A DNA stretch of 64,000 nucleotides, taken from assembly GCA_004144595.1 (NCBI GenBank), contig SEEM01000031.1, positions 1 to 64,000 of the forward strand, written 5' to 3'. Source of the stretch: Hyphomicrobiales bacterium (GTDB lineage Bacteria; Pseudomonadota; Alphaproteobacteria; Rhizobiales; Beijerinckiaceae). Under the pieces are notes generated by a model. That model had not been told where the DNA came from, did not search any database, and saw only the letters and a program-made list of their open reading frames with translations. The translations under genes were made by a program, and so were the position numbers. The first letter of the stretch is position 1. Every line of letters starts with the position of its first letter. Below, in pieces: positions 1 through 8,133 of the stretch.

Positions 1-484
1 TGACCGTGCCGCCGGTGGCGCCCGCGCCATAGAGGCTGGAGGCGCCGGCGACGAGTTCGATCCGCTCCACCGTGTTGAGGTCGATCAGGGAGAGGATGCG
101 CGAGACGTCGCGCAGCGGCGTGTTCATCGGCACGCCGTCGATCATCACCAGGAGGTCGCGGCCCCGGTAGTTCTCGGAGGCGCTGGAGACCGTCTGCGTC
201 GACATCGAATAGCCCGGCACCAGCTTGCCGAGCGCGGCAGCGGCGTTGGGGCTGAATTTCATCTGCTGCTCGATCTCCACCCGGTCGATGACCTGCACCG
301 ATTGCGGCGTCTCGGCCGTGCTGCGCTCGGCGCGGGCGGCGGTCACCGTGATCGTGTCGAGATCGATCGTGGTCGGAGCGGGCGCGGCAGGTCTGGTTCC
401 GGACTGTGGCGAAACCTGCGCGACCACCATCGAGGAGGCGAGGAGAGCAACGAGGCTGGTGGCGAGGCTGATCGGTCTGGTCAT
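1..484 (-). CDS. TonB-dependent receptor, N-terminal part (cut by window edge)
   Basis: The visible 161 residues begin MTRPISLATSLVALLASS, a signal peptide, followed by a proline-rich linker. From about residue 45 comes a plug domain with DTITVTAARAERS, QSVQVIDRVEIEQQ, the stretch around RGRDLLVMIDGVPMNTPLR and the plug end VERIELVAGASSLYGAGATGG. These are hallmarks of TonB-dependent outer-membrane receptors, which import ferric siderophores, haem or cobalamin using energy from TonB-ExbBD. The barrel and C-terminus lie outside the window, so the ligand cannot be named. The gene is divergent from an AraC-type regulator and an Irr-box-like site lies between them, which favours an iron-chelate receptor. 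The family is secure; the substrate is inferred. Confidence 0.9.
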   Translation of the reverse strand, partial: MTRPISLATSLVALLASSMVVAQVSPQSGTRPAAPAPTTIDLDTITVTAARAERSTAETPQSVQVIDRVEIEQQMKFSPNAAAALGKLVPGYSMSTQTVSSASENYRGRDLLVMIDGVPMNTPLRDVSRILSLIDLNTVERIELVAGASSLYGAGATGGTV

Positions 485-584
485 GGTTCTATCCGGCGGC
501 GCCGGCCGCGGCAGCCCCTGTTTTGGAGCGGGGTGCCGATGCCGGACGAGTGATGATTTACTTGGCGTTCCCGAGCATTCGTTC

Positions 585-601
585 TTTAGAATTATAGTAA
601 A
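585..601. promoter_or_regulatory. Candidate iron control element (Irr box)
   Basis: TTTAGAATTATAGTAAA resembles the palindromic ICE consensus TTTAGAA-N3-TTCTAAA bound by Irr in Hyphomicrobiales. The left half is exact and five of seven right-half bases match. It sits in the AT-rich gap between the TonB-dependent receptor and the AraC regulator, about 100 bp upstream of the receptor start. The consensus is from memory and the second half is imperfect. Confidence 0.4.
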
Positions 602-730
602 GTAGTTGTATTCCATTGTGGATTTGATCTTTCGGAAGCTCCGCGATCGATTTCAGTTGTTGCTGTAATGATCTTTCTGCGGTGTAAGCTTGGACATCTG
701 CGAACGCGCTATAGGACTGAGACGAATCCA

Positions 731-1756
731 GTGTCGAAAACGGGAGATGTGGCTGTCGCGACACGCCCCGGCAGGGAGGCCGCGCCGGACGCGCGAAATT
801 TCGTGCCGTTCTGGCTGGTCTCCGCCGATGTCGGCCGCGATGAGGCGAGCACGCTGTCGCGGCGCATCCTCGGCCGCAACGTGGCCCGCGAAGCCGCCGC
901 GCCGGACTTGCCATTGCCCTTTGCCGCCCGCTGCGTGCTGACCACGCGTCCCGATATCGGACTGCGCTCCTGCTTCGCCCCGGCATCGCACTGGATCTGG
1001 CCGCCGGAGGGGGCCGGGGAGGGCACGCGCCATGGTCTCGTCCGCCCGGCCGAGGGGCGGATCGTGGTCGGCCAGGGCGACAGGCGCATTGCGCTGCGCG
1101 CCCGCGAGGCGGCGGTGTTCGCTCTCGATCGACCGACCGAATTCGTCCTGGCCCAGCCCGGCCGCATCGACGTGATCGAGCTGGATTCGGCCTTGCTGCC
1201 TTCGCTGAGGGGCGATGCCGGGCTGATGCAGGTCATCCCGCGCTCGAATCCGGGGTTGCAGGCGCTGGCGCATTACGGCGCGCTTCTGCTGCGCGGCTTG
1301 CTGCCCTTGAACTCTGCCGAGCTTCAGGCCCTCGCCAAGGCCCATGTCCATGATCTCATCGCCGCCGCCCTTGCTGACCGCGAGCCCGCGGCGCCGGCCG
1401 CGATGGCAGACAGGCGCGCCGGCCGCCTCGCCGCGATCAAGGCCGATATCGAGGCGCGGCTGGAGCGGCGCGAACTCGGTGTCGAGATGATCGCGACCCT
1501 GCACGGCGTCAGCGCCCGCGCCGTCCAGAAGCTCTTCGAGGCTGAGGAGCGGACCTTCTCCGACTATGTGCTGGAGCGGCGGCTCGATCGCGCCTGGCAT
1601 CGGCTCGTCACGGCGGAAGGTGCTGCCCTGACCATCAGCGCCGTCGCCTACGAGGTCGGATTCGGCGATCTCTCCTATTTCAACCGCTGCTTTCGCAAGC
1701 GCTTCGGCCGTTCGCCCTCGCAGGTGAAGGCCCAGGCCGTGAATGGCGAGACCTGA
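731..1756 (+). CDS. AraC-family transcriptional regulator
   Basis: The product is about 341 residues. An N-terminal sensing region resembles the AraC-binding-like fold, and a C-terminal double helix-turn-helix (about residues 240-335) contains LGVEMIATLHGVSARAVQKL and the second-helix signature ISAVAYEVGFGDLSYFNRCF followed by RKRFGRSPSQVK. Such regulators beside TonB-dependent receptors usually activate receptor expression when the cognate ligand is imported, so this is likely the local regulator of the divergent receptor gene. The start is uncertain: GTG at 731 gives a normal-length protein, while ATG at 668 would add 21 residues that do not look like the family. Neither has a strong ribosome binding site. 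Confidence 0.85.
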   Translation: MSKTGDVAVATRPGREAAPDARNFVPFWLVSADVGRDEASTLSRRILGRNVAREAAAPDLPLPFAARCVLTTRPDIGLRSCFAPASHWIWPPEGAGEGTRHGLVRPAEGRIVVGQGDRRIALRAREAAVFALDRPTEFVLAQPGRIDVIELDSALLPSLRGDAGLMQVIPRSNPGLQALAHYGALLLRGLLPLNSAELQALAKAHVHDLIAAALADREPAAPAAMADRRAGRLAAIKADIEARLERRELGVEMIATLHGVSARAVQKLFEAEERTFSDYVLERRLDRAWHRLVTAEGAALTISAVAYEVGFGDLSYFNRCFRKRFGRSPSQVKAQAVNGET

Positions 1757-2020
1757 GCGCCCGTTTTGAAAACTGGGCCGTCGTCCTGGATGTCTGACCA
1801 GGGCTTCCAGCCCTCATCCTGAGGAAGCCTGCGGGGCCGTCTCGAAAGATGATCCAGGTGGTTCGGGAGCCTCCCGGAGCATCCTTCCAAGACACGGACT
1901 TCAAGTCCGCTCCTCATGATGAGGGCTCCTTGGAATGTCCGAGCCGACCAGTGTCCGCGTCACCCTCTGACAGGGGCATGGGGACGGCCGGAAGACTCGA
2001 CTCGCCTTCCGGCAGGGAGC
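1757..2020. other. Intergenic region before imuA
   Basis: No convincing gene lies here. The stretch holds one copy of a dispersed repeat (1811-1930) and leads into the LexA site in front of imuA. Confidence 0.6.
1811..1930. repeat. Dispersed intergenic repeat, family A copy 1
   Basis: The element opens with CCCTCATCCTGAGGAAGCC, has internal CGAAAGATGATCCAG and GGAGCATCCTTCCAAG segments and closes with CTCATGATGAGGGCTCC, giving an imperfect inverted-repeat outline. A second copy with the same order of blocks is at 46370-46473. It is intergenic and has no coding potential that I trust. Confidence 0.65.
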
Positions 2021-2046
2021 GTTCTATAAAAGAACAAAGAGAGAAC
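2021..2046. promoter_or_regulatory. LexA (SOS) box of imuA-imuB-dnaE2
   Basis: GAAC at 2032-2035 and GAAC at 2043-2046 are separated by exactly seven bases. This is the alphaproteobacterial LexA site (GTTC-N7-GTTC on the other strand). An extra GTTC at 2021-2024 lies seven bases before the first GAAC, so three half-sites are evenly spaced. The array ends 13 bp before the imuA ATG, a position where LexA would block transcription. Confidence 0.85.
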
Positions 2047-2059
2047 AGTTAGCTTGTGC

Positions 2060-2911
2060 ATGCCAGAAACCGCTCCGACCCTGTCCGATCTGCGCCGCAG
2101 CCTTGCCGAGGCCGCTCTACGGAGCGGCCCGGCAGCGGTCGGCCGGATCGGACTGGGCGTGCCGGGCCTGGATGAGGTCCTGAACGGCGGGCTCGCGCGC
2201 GCGGCGCTGCATGAGATCTATGCTGCCGAAGTCGCCGACCTCGCTGCCGCGACCGGCTTCGCTCTCGGTCTCGCGTTGCGGGCGGGGCAAACGGAGGAGA
2301 AGCCCGCTGAGCGGCCGATCCTCTGGGCGCGGCAGGATTTCGTCGATGCCGAGGCCGGGCGGCTCCATGCCCCGGGGTTGAACGAGCTTGGGCTCGATCC
2401 GGCGCGCCTGCTCTTGGTGCGGGCGCGCGACGGCGAAGGCGTGCTGCGGGCCGGAGCCGAAGCGGCGCGCTGTTCGGCGCTGGGCGCCGTGCTGATCGAG
2501 CCCTGGGGCGAGGCGCGCCCCTTCGATTTGACCGCGAGCCGCCGCCTCGCCCTGGCAGCCGAAGGCTCGGGCGTGCCGGTCCTGCTGCTGCGGGTCGCGG
2601 CGCTCGAGGCGCCCAGCGCGGCGCGCACGCGCTGGCAGGTGAGGGCGCTCGCCTCGCGGGCGCTGGAGGCGAATGCGCCGGGCGCTCCGGCCTTCGCTCT
2701 GAGATTGCTGCGCCAGCGCGGCGGCGCGGCCGAGCGTGAGTGGCGTGTGGAGTGGGACCGTGACCGACATTGCTTTGCGGAACGCAGCCTTTTCGATCGA
2801 TCTTCCCGGACGGACCATGTCGCGCCGCTATCTCGCCCTCTGGTTCCCCTTTCTGGCGACGGACAGGCTGCGGCGGGCGGGCGTGATTCCGGCCTCCGGC
2901 GCACCGGCTGA
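2060..2911 (+). CDS. imuA: ImuA, SOS mutagenesis cassette protein
   Basis: This RecA-like accessory protein of the ImuA-ImuB-DnaE2 translesion system (about 283 residues) contains GLGVPGLDEVLNGGLARAAL, which corresponds to the RecA/SulA-like start of ImuA, and later the conserved REWRVEWDRDRHCF. ImuA is thought to help bring ImuB and DnaE2 to lesions. ATG at 2060 is chosen; an in-frame TTG at 2054 is the only alternative nearby. The reading frame runs 95 bp into imuB, so its last ~30 residues are unlike the family and overlap the next start. LexA control follows from the box just upstream. Confidence 0.93.
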   Translation: MPETAPTLSDLRRSLAEAALRSGPAAVGRIGLGVPGLDEVLNGGLARAALHEIYAAEVADLAAATGFALGLALRAGQTEEKPAERPILWARQDFVDAEAGRLHAPGLNELGLDPARLLLVRARDGEGVLRAGAEAARCSALGAVLIEPWGEARPFDLTASRRLALAAEGSGVPVLLLRVAALEAPSAARTRWQVRALASRALEANAPGAPAFALRLLRQRGGAAEREWRVEWDRDRHCFAERSLFDRSSRTDHVAPLSRPLVPLSGDGQAAAGGRDSGLRRTG

Positions 2912-4361
2912 GAAGCCGCATGTCCTGACCGAGATGCAGGGCAACGCCTTGCGCCTCGTCGCGTGCGACCGGCGCGCCCTCGATCTCGGCCTGACGCGCG
3001 GGATGACGCTGGCCGATGCCCGCGCCCGCATTCCCGATCTCGTCGCACTGGAGACGCAAGCTCAGGCCGACCATGAATTCCTCGAAGCGCTCGCCGGTTT
3101 CTGCGACCGCTTCACGCCCCTGGTCGCGCTCGATGAGCCTGATGGACTGATGCTCGACATCACCGGCTGCGCCCATCTCTTCGGCGGCGAGGCGGGGCTC
3201 GGCAATCTGGCCGGGCGCGCCATGCAGCGCATCGGCCTCACGCTGAAAGCTGCCATCGCCGGCACGCCTGATGCCGCCCGCGCCTGCGCCCGTCATGGCC
3301 GCGGCGGCATCGTCCCGCCCGGCCAGGAGGAGGCGTGGCTCCGCCCGCTGCCGACCGCGGCGCTCGATGCCGACACCGAAACCGTGATCGCGCTCTCGCG
3401 TGCCGGTCTCAAGACGCTGGCCCATCTCGCGGAGCGCCCCTCGGAAACGCTCTCCGCCCGTTTCGGCGAAAAACTGTCAACGAAGCTCCGGCGCATCCTC
3501 GGCCACGAGGATCGCCGGATCACGCCGCTGCGGGCACCGCCCGATTGCGTGGTCGAGCGCCATTTCGCCGAGCCCTTCGCCGATACCGCGAGCCTCGAGG
3601 CGGTGGTCGTCAGGTTGATCGGGGAGGCGGCGCGGGTGCTGGAAGCCCGCGGCGAGGGCGGGCGCGTCTTCGAACTCGGCTTCTTCCGCAGCGACGGCGC
3701 GGTGCGCCGCCTCGCCATCGAGACCGGCCGGCCGTCGCGCGATGCGAAAGCGCTGCTCCGGCTCTATCGTGAGCGCATCGAGACTCTGGCCGATCCGCTC
3801 GATCCCGGCTTCGGTTTCGATGCGATCAAGCTTGCCGTGCCGCTTTGCGAGCCGCTCGATATGCCCCAGCACAGCCTCGACGGCCGGGCGGTCGAGGAGG
3901 ATGCGGTGGCCGATCTGGTCGACCGGCTCGTCACCCGCTTCGGCCGCGACCGGGTGCTGCGCTTCGCGGCACGCGATACGCACCATCCCGTTCGCGCCGC
4001 GAAGGCGCTTTCAGCGGCCGCGCCGCTGCCGGACGCAGCTTGGTCCGCACCGGAGCCGCAGGAGCCGCCGGCCCGCCCGCTCCAGCTTTTCGAGCCGCCG
4101 CAGCCGGTCGAGGCCATCGCCGAGGTGCCGGACGGTCCGCCGATCCGCTTTCGTTGGCGCCGCCTCATCCATGACGTCGCCCGCGCCGAAGGGCCGGAGC
4201 GCATCGCGCCCGAATGGTGGCGCGACGGCTCGGACGAGCCGATGCGCGACTATTACCGCGTCGAGGATGCGCAAGGCCGCCGCTTCTGGCTCTACCGCAC
4301 CGGCTTTTACGAGGCCGAGAGCACTCCGCCGCGCTGGTTCCTGCACGGGCTCTTCGCATGA
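2817..4361 (+). CDS. imuB: ImuB, Y-family-like protein of the mutasome
   Basis: The product is 514 residues and begins MSRRYLALWFPFLATDRLRR. It has the Y-family polymerase fold, but the acidic catalytic residues are absent: ALWFP stands where an active DinB has its first aspartate, and LDEPDGLMLDITGCAHLFGG replaces the second acidic motif. ImuB acts as a hub binding the beta clamp, DnaE2 and ImuA. A clamp-binding-like RPLQLFEPP is at about residue 420. The start at 2817 is preferred over upstream 2736 because the family N-terminus begins there. The stop overlaps the dnaE2 start (ATGA). Confidence 0.94.
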   Translation: MSRRYLALWFPFLATDRLRRAGVIPASGAPAEKPHVLTEMQGNALRLVACDRRALDLGLTRGMTLADARARIPDLVALETQAQADHEFLEALAGFCDRFTPLVALDEPDGLMLDITGCAHLFGGEAGLGNLAGRAMQRIGLTLKAAIAGTPDAARACARHGRGGIVPPGQEEAWLRPLPTAALDADTETVIALSRAGLKTLAHLAERPSETLSARFGEKLSTKLRRILGHEDRRITPLRAPPDCVVERHFAEPFADTASLEAVVVRLIGEAARVLEARGEGGRVFELGFFRSDGAVRRLAIETGRPSRDAKALLRLYRERIETLADPLDPGFGFDAIKLAVPLCEPLDMPQHSLDGRAVEEDAVADLVDRLVTRFGRDRVLRFAARDTHHPVRAAKALSAAAPLPDAAWSAPEPQEPPARPLQLFEPPQPVEAIAEVPDGPPIRFRWRRLIHDVARAEGPERIAPEWWRDGSDEPMRDYYRVEDAQGRRFWLYRTGFYEAESTPPRWFLHGLFA

Positions 4362-7300
4362 ATCAGATTGCGAATGTCTTCTCCGAACCTGTTGCCGCCA
4401 CGCATTTTTCCTTCCTGCGCGGCGCCTCGCCGGGGCCGCATATGGTGCTGACGGCGCTAATGCTGGGTTATTCCGGCATCGGCATCGCCGATCGCAATAC
4501 GGTGGCGGGAGTCGTGCGCGCCTGGGCGGCGCTGCGGGAACTGCGGGAGACGGGCATGCCGGCCCCCGAAAAGGTGAGGGAGGGCGGCAGTCCCGGCGAA
4601 TATCTCTGGATAGAAAACCCTGCTTTTTCCGATCTGCCGTTCAAGCCGGACGAATTGCTGGCGATGGCGAAGGACTTCAAGCTTGCCACCGGCACCCGCC
4701 TCGTCTTTGCCGACGGTACCCCTGACATCGTCGTCTATCCCGCCAATCGCGCCGGCTGGGGGCGGCTCTGCCGCCTGCTCAGCCATGGCAACCTGAAGGA
4801 GGGCGTGAAGAAGGGCGAATGCCACCTCGTCCTCGAAGACCTCCTGAACGATGCCCGCGACCTGTTGCTGATCCTGATGCCGGCGCGCCGCCTCGAGGGC
4901 CTGCCCGCATTGCTTGCCCGGCTTGACGATGCCGCTCCCGGCGCGGTCTGGCTCGCCGCCAGCATGCACCGGCGCGGCGACGACCGCCGCCGCCTTGCGC
5001 GGCTCAAGGCGATCGCCGCGGCGACCCGCACGCCGCTGATCGCGACCAATGACGCGCTCTACGATTCGATCGCGCAGCGCGACCTGCAGGACGTGCTGAC
5101 CTGCATCCGCGAGGGCACCACCATCGAGCGGGCCGGGCGCCTGCTCGAATCCAATGCCGAGCGTCATCTCAAGCTGCCGCAGGAAATGGCCCGGCTTTTT
5201 CGGGATGCGCCCGAAGCCATCGCCGAGACGCAAGCTCTCTTCTCCCGCATCGAGTTCGATCTCGGCCAGCTCAAATACGAATACCCCGACGAGCCGATCC
5301 CGCCAGGCTGGAAGGATCAGGACTGGCTGGTGGAACTGGTCCGCCGCTGCTGCCTAATCCGCTACCCCGATGGCGTTTCGGACAAGGTTCAGCACTTGCT
5401 GGCGAAGGAGCTCGAGTTGATCGGAAAGCTCGATTACGCCCGCTATTTCCTGACGATCCGCCAGATCGTCGAGGTCGCCGAAAGCAAGGGCATCCTCTGC
5501 CAGGGCCGCGGTTCGGCCGCCAATTCCGCCGTCTGCTACGTGCTAGGCATCACCGCTGTCGACCCGGCCGAGAACGACGTGCTGTTCGAGCGCTTCATCT
5601 CGACCCAGCGCAAGGAACCGCCCGACATCGACGTCGATTTCGAGCATGAGCGGCGCGAGGAGGTGATCCAGTGGATCTATGAATTCTATGGCCGCCACCG
5701 CGCCGGCATCGCCGCGACCGTGATCCATTACCGGCCGCGCAGCGCCATCCGCGAGGCCGGCAAGGTGCTGGGCCTGACCGAGGACGTCACCGCTCGCATC
5801 GCCGATACCAATTGGGGAAGCTGGGGCAGCGAGATCGGCGATGCCCGCGTTCGCCAGGCCGGGCTTGAACCGACGAACCCGACGATCCGCCGTGCCGTCG
5901 ATTTCGCCACCCGGTTATTGGGTTATCCGCGCCATCTTTCGCAGCATGTCGGCGGCTTCGTCCTGTCGCGCGGGCGCCTCGACGAGACCGTGCCGATCGG
6001 CAACGCCGCGATGGACAAGCGCACCTTCATCGAATGGGATCGCGACGATATCGACGAACTCGGGCTGATGAAGGTCGATATTCTGGCGTTGGGCATGCTG
6101 ACCTGCATCCGCAAGGCGTTCGATCTGCTGCGCGAGCACGAGGGCATCGACTGGGGGCTCGCCGACGTGCCGAATAACGACGAGGCGACCTACGACATGC
6201 TCTGCGAGGGCAAGTCGCTCGGCGTCTTCCAGGTCGAGAGCCGCGCCCAGATGAACATGCTCCCTCGGCTCAAGCCCCGGGAGTTCTACGATCTCGTCAT
6301 CCAGGTCGCGATCGTCCGCCCCGGCCCGATCCAGGGCAATATGGTGCATCCTTACCTTAAGCGTCGGGCAGGGATCGAGGAGGTGACCTATCCCTCGCCA
6401 GCGCCGAAACATGGCCGTGCCGATGAACTCTACGAGGTGTTGAGGAAGACCTTCGGTGTGCCGCTCTTCCAGGAACAGGCGATGAGGCTCGCCATGGTGG
6501 CCGCGAAGTTCGACGACATCGAAGCCAACGGCCTGCGCAAGGCGATGGCGACCTTCCGCAACGACGGCACCATCGGCCACTACGAAGAGAAGATGGTCGA
6601 GCGCATGGTCACGCGCGGCTATGAGCGCGATTTCGCCCAGCGCTGCTTCGATCAGATCAAGGGCTTCGGCAGCTACGGCTTTCCGGAAAGCCATGCGGCT
6701 TCCTTCGCCAAGCTGGTCTACATCTCCTCCTATCTCAAGAAGCACCATCCGGCAGCCTTCGCCTGTGCGCTGCTGAATTCCCAGCCCATGGGCTTCTATG
6801 CCCCGGCCCAGATCGTCCGGGAGGCGGAGGAGAATGGCGGCGTCGAGCCGCGGCCGGTCGATGTGAATCTGAGCGCCTGGGATAATCGGCTGGAGGCGGT
6901 CGAGGCCCCCACGACGAGGGTCGGGTTCGATGACTGGCCCCAAAAATGCGCGGGGAACCCTCTCCCGGAGGGAGAGGGCAGGGTGAGGGGTAGGCCGTTG
7001 AAAAATTGGCCGAAAGCCCACCGCGGCTCTGTCGATGCATGGCGACCAACTGGTCCAGGGGCCGACACCTCACCCCTACCCCTCTCCTTACAGGAGAGGG
7101 GATCCCCCGGTTCTCGCACTCGAAGTTCAGCAGGATCGCATGCGAAAAAACACCCCTTCGCCCTGCGTCTCGGCTTCCGACAGATCGATAGCTTCAAGGA
7201 AGATTGGGGTAAGGCGATTGCCGGGGAACGCGAAGCGTGCGGCCCTTACCGTGATGTCGAGGAACTGATGCGCCGAGCCTGCCTTCCCGCCCGCGCCATG

Positions 7301-7975
7301 CGCCTGCTCGCCGATGCCGATGCCTTCCGCTCGTTGGGTCTCGACCGGCGCGAGGCGCTATGGGCGGTGCGGCGCCTGCCGGACGATTCCGCGCTGCCGC
7401 TCTTCCAGGTCGCGCAGGCCCGCGAGCTGGGTTCGGAGCGGGCCATGGCGCTGCCGGTCATGCCGCTGGCCGAGCATATCGTCGCCGATTACCAGACCGT
7501 GCGGCTCTCGCTGAAGGGGCACCCGATGCAGCTCCTGCGCCCGCGCTTCCGCCGTGAGGGCATTCTGAGCTGCGCCGAGACCGAGGCGAGGCCCGATGCC
7601 GCCTTCGTCCGCACGGCGGGGATCGTGCTGGTGCGCCAGCGGCCGGGCAATGGCAACGCCATCTTCGTCACGCTGGAGGACGAGACCGGCGTCACCAATG
7701 TCGTGATCTGGGCGCGATTGTTCGAGCGCTTCCGCCGCGAAGTCATGGGCGCACGATTGATGCTGGTCGAGGGCCGGGTGCAGAAGAGCGTCGAGGGCGT
7801 CACCCATCTCATGGCTCAGCGCATCTTCGACCGCTCGGTCGACCTGCTCTCGCTTTCGGATACCCACCGCGCCGAGGTTCCGATGCACATCGACGAACTG
7901 AAGAACCCGCCTTTGCCGCGCCATCGCCACCCGCGCAATGTCCGCATCCTCCCGAAATCGCGGGATTTCCATTGA
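4358..7975 (+). CDS. dnaE2: Error-prone DNA polymerase DnaE2
   Basis: This C-family polymerase alpha subunit (1205 residues) performs mutagenic lesion bypass. An N-terminal PHP domain (THFSFLRGASPGPHMVL) is followed by the palm with GRGSAANSAVCYVLGIT and the catalytic PPDIDVDFEHERREEVIQ, then a helix-hairpin-helix region after LRLGFRQID and a C-terminal OB-fold (IFVTLEDETGVTNVVIWARL). The ATG overlaps the imuB stop. The length exceeds the usual ~1080-1130 because about 70-80 extra residues, rich in Pro, Gly and Arg, sit between NRLEAVE and HPFALRLGFRQ (about residues 850-930). The DNA there is a palindromic repeat read through in frame. Catalytic motifs are intact, so the enzyme is probably functional. 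Confidence 0.95.
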   Translation: MNQIANVFSEPVAATHFSFLRGASPGPHMVLTALMLGYSGIGIADRNTVAGVVRAWAALRELRETGMPAPEKVREGGSPGEYLWIENPAFSDLPFKPDELLAMAKDFKLATGTRLVFADGTPDIVVYPANRAGWGRLCRLLSHGNLKEGVKKGECHLVLEDLLNDARDLLLILMPARRLEGLPALLARLDDAAPGAVWLAASMHRRGDDRRRLARLKAIAAATRTPLIATNDALYDSIAQRDLQDVLTCIREGTTIERAGRLLESNAERHLKLPQEMARLFRDAPEAIAETQALFSRIEFDLGQLKYEYPDEPIPPGWKDQDWLVELVRRCCLIRYPDGVSDKVQHLLAKELELIGKLDYARYFLTIRQIVEVAESKGILCQGRGSAANSAVCYVLGITAVDPAENDVLFERFISTQRKEPPDIDVDFEHERREEVIQWIYEFYGRHRAGIAATVIHYRPRSAIREAGKVLGLTEDVTARIADTNWGSWGSEIGDARVRQAGLEPTNPTIRRAVDFATRLLGYPRHLSQHVGGFVLSRGRLDETVPIGNAAMDKRTFIEWDRDDIDELGLMKVDILALGMLTCIRKAFDLLREHEGIDWGLADVPNNDEATYDMLCEGKSLGVFQVESRAQMNMLPRLKPREFYDLVIQVAIVRPGPIQGNMVHPYLKRRAGIEEVTYPSPAPKHGRADELYEVLRKTFGVPLFQEQAMRLAMVAAKFDDIEANGLRKAMATFRNDGTIGHYEEKMVERMVTRGYERDFAQRCFDQIKGFGSYGFPESHAASFAKLVYISSYLKKHHPAAFACALLNSQPMGFYAPAQIVREAEENGGVEPRPVDVNLSAWDNRLEAVEAPTTRVGFDDWPQKCAGNPLPEGEGRVRGRPLKNWPKAHRGSVDAWRPTGPGADTSPLPLSLQERGSPGSRTRSSAGSHAKKHPFALRLGFRQIDSFKEDWGKAIAGEREACGPYRDVEELMRRACLPARAMRLLADADAFRSLGLDRREALWAVRRLPDDSALPLFQVAQARELGSERAMALPVMPLAEHIVADYQTVRLSLKGHPMQLLRPRFRREGILSCAETEARPDAAFVRTAGIVLVRQRPGNGNAIFVTLEDETGVTNVVIWARLFERFRREVMGARLMLVEGRVQKSVEGVTHLMAQRIFDRSVDLLSLSDTHRAEVPMHIDELKNPPLPRHRHPRNVRILPKSRDFH
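6910..7150. repeat. Palindromic repeat inserted in frame within dnaE2
   Basis: Two stem-loops flank a spacer. The first is CCCTCTCCC-GGA-GGGAGAGGG at 6958-6978 (9-bp perfect arms). The second is CCCCTCTCC-TTACA-GGAGAGGGG at 7079-7101 (9-bp perfect arms). Just inside them, GGGTGAGG (6981-6988) and CCTCACCC (7068-7075) are also inverted copies. This is the layout of a mobile palindromic intergenic element, but here it is translated. Exact insertion ends are estimated from where DnaE2 family sequence stops and resumes. Confidence 0.75.
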
Positions 7976-8097
7976 GCTTTCGCAGTTAAGGGGTGCGCAG
8001 AGCGTCCGCCAAAACAAACTTCTCCAATAGAAGTTAAATAAGAAAAAACACGCTACCTGTTGTAAATTGAACCTTCGCCGCCATGGGTCTAAGTGGT

Positions 8098-8117
8098 TCG
8101 TTCGATTTACCGAACGA
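8098..8117. promoter_or_regulatory. Inverted repeat upstream of cysH
   Basis: TCGTTCG-ATTTAC-CGAACGA forms a perfect 7-bp inverted repeat just before the preferred cysH start at 8134, downstream of an AT-rich promoter-like stretch (about 8020-8070). The placement suits a repressor operator or a 5' leader hairpin. The binding protein is unknown. Confidence 0.4.
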
Positions 8118-8133
8118 GCGGCGTGGCAGGACA

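Noticed and set aside
2049-3425. Long open frame opposite imuA-imuB
   Set aside because: Its translation is Arg/Ala/Pro-rich with no domain, and it mirrors well-supported genes. Such shadows are expected in high-GC DNA, as are those opposite topA, the RND pump and ppk.
7976-8133. SAM or other riboswitch before cysH
   Set aside because: Only a short dyad and AT-rich promoter-like sequence are visible; I found no riboswitch core pattern.
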